Source: Roseomonas sp. (GTDB taxonomy: Bacteria > Pseudomonadota > Alphaproteobacteria > Acetobacterales > Acetobacteraceae). Taken from it: a DNA stretch of 64,000 bases. The notes beneath the pieces are model-generated. The model was not told the DNA's origin. It searched no databases and worked only from the letters and a program-made list of their open reading frames with translations. How positions within the stretch are numbered: the first letter of the stretch is position 1; each line of letters begins with the position of its first letter. A program made the position numbers and the translations under genes. The stretch covers positions 25,952 through 89,951 of the forward strand of contig JADCGF010000019.1 of NCBI GenBank assembly GCA_020249145.1, in the 5' to 3' direction. Positions 63,883 through 64,000 of this stretch are shown here, in pieces.

Positions 63883-64000
63883 CAGGCTGCTGAAATTCGT
63901 AGCCTGATTTCCGTATTTATGATTCACTGTCCTCGCATTCGGGTTGAGGTTGCGATGCGTGGCAATGATGCGGTGGCTGGTTCCTTGTTCAGCTATGTTG
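63879..64000 (+). mobile_element. Left end of an IS5-like insertion sequence
   Basis: CTAG (63879-63882) looks like the target, and CAGGCTGCTGAAA starts the inverted repeat. The same repeat, with two changes, forms the right end of the remnant at 47620-47633. A transposase start follows at 63955. The element runs off the window. Confidence 0.8.
63955..64000 (+). CDS. IS5-like transposase (partial, first 15 codons)
   Basis: MRGNDAVAGSLFSYV is the usual N-terminus of IS5/IS1182-like transposases (of the form MRGxDxxxGSLFSYV). A GAGG site precedes it by about 6 bases. The DDE domain is outside the window; a decayed C-terminal part of a related enzyme is at 47305-47493. Confidence 0.78.
   Translation, partial: MRGNDAVAGSLFSYV

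Noticed and set aside
1..64000. CRISPR array
   Set aside because: No evenly spaced direct repeats of 25-40 bases were seen in any intergenic region.
1..64000. tRNA or rRNA genes
   Set aside because: No cloverleaf with the GTTCRANNC arm or rRNA-like sequence was found in the spacers read by eye.

Overview
The window is a gene-dense (about 90% coding), GC-rich chromosomal stretch from an aerobic alphaproteobacterium. The gene families and clusters fit Rhodospirillales, most likely Acetobacteraceae of the Roseomonas type: a petABC cytochrome bc1 operon with a Tat-type Rieske protein, moaD/moaE beside pgsA and uvrC, hslVU back to back with a his cluster, rpsF-rpsR-DUF2232-rplI, and many ABC and tripartite-tricarboxylate solute-binding proteins with CoA-transferases. 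This placement is inferred from gene content and layout; no 16S gene or tRNA is visible.

Layout. 1-10 kb: the bc1 operon (cytochrome c1 cut by the left edge), divergent hemF, a dihydrolipoamide-dehydrogenase-like flavoprotein, then a leftward block uvrC-pgsA-lipoprotein-moaD-moaE-membrane protein. 10.1-10.4 kb is an A/T-richer spacer with a perfect DnaA box and CtrA-like sites. 10.4-16 kb: folB with a pteridine-reductase-like SDR, a brnTA toxin-antitoxin pair, prfC, a NIPSNAP protein, and a hydroxyacid dehydrogenase with a CMD-family protein. 16-27 kb is a long leftward housekeeping run (gshB, a GST, a class-I glutamine amidotransferase-like hydrolase, an FAH-family hydrolase, radA, cvpA, purF, an SDR, a lytic transglycosylase, pgpA, pncC).

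27-33.5 kb is a rightward carbohydrate-type ABC transporter operon with an SDR and an Ldh-family oxidoreductase, separated at two points by hairpins. It is followed by recQ on the opposite strand and a compositionally distinct lipoprotein gene preceded by an 11-G tract. 36.9-39 kb holds a CaiB/BaiF CoA-transferase translationally coupled to an HMG-CoA-lyase-family enzyme. 39.9-45.1 kb is a complete five-gene dipeptide/oligopeptide ABC operon. 45.2-47.6 kb holds a lone hydrogenase-4-subunit-B-type membrane protein, followed not by its usual partners but by a degenerate insertion sequence.

47.6-53.4 kb carries an EcsC protein, hslUV and hisB-(DUF2628)-hisH-(GNAT)-hisA. The expected hisF/hisE are absent, and rplI faces hisA across a 221-base junction, which looks like a rearrangement breakpoint. 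53.6-59.5 kb carries rplI-DUF2232-rpsR-rpsF leftward and a Bug-type binding protein, fabD, a GNAT, fabG and a pterin dehydratase rightward. The right end is decaying: a 5'-truncated FadL-type pseudogene with an internal stop, a very large soluble-adenylyl-cyclase-like protein (two cyclase domains plus P-loop NTPase plus repeats) whose N-terminus appears frameshifted, and an FAD-oxidoreductase gene cut after 19 codons by an IS5-like element that runs off the window. The degenerate IS next to the hydrogenase-4 gene carries a closely similar terminal repeat, so one IS family touches both damaged loci.
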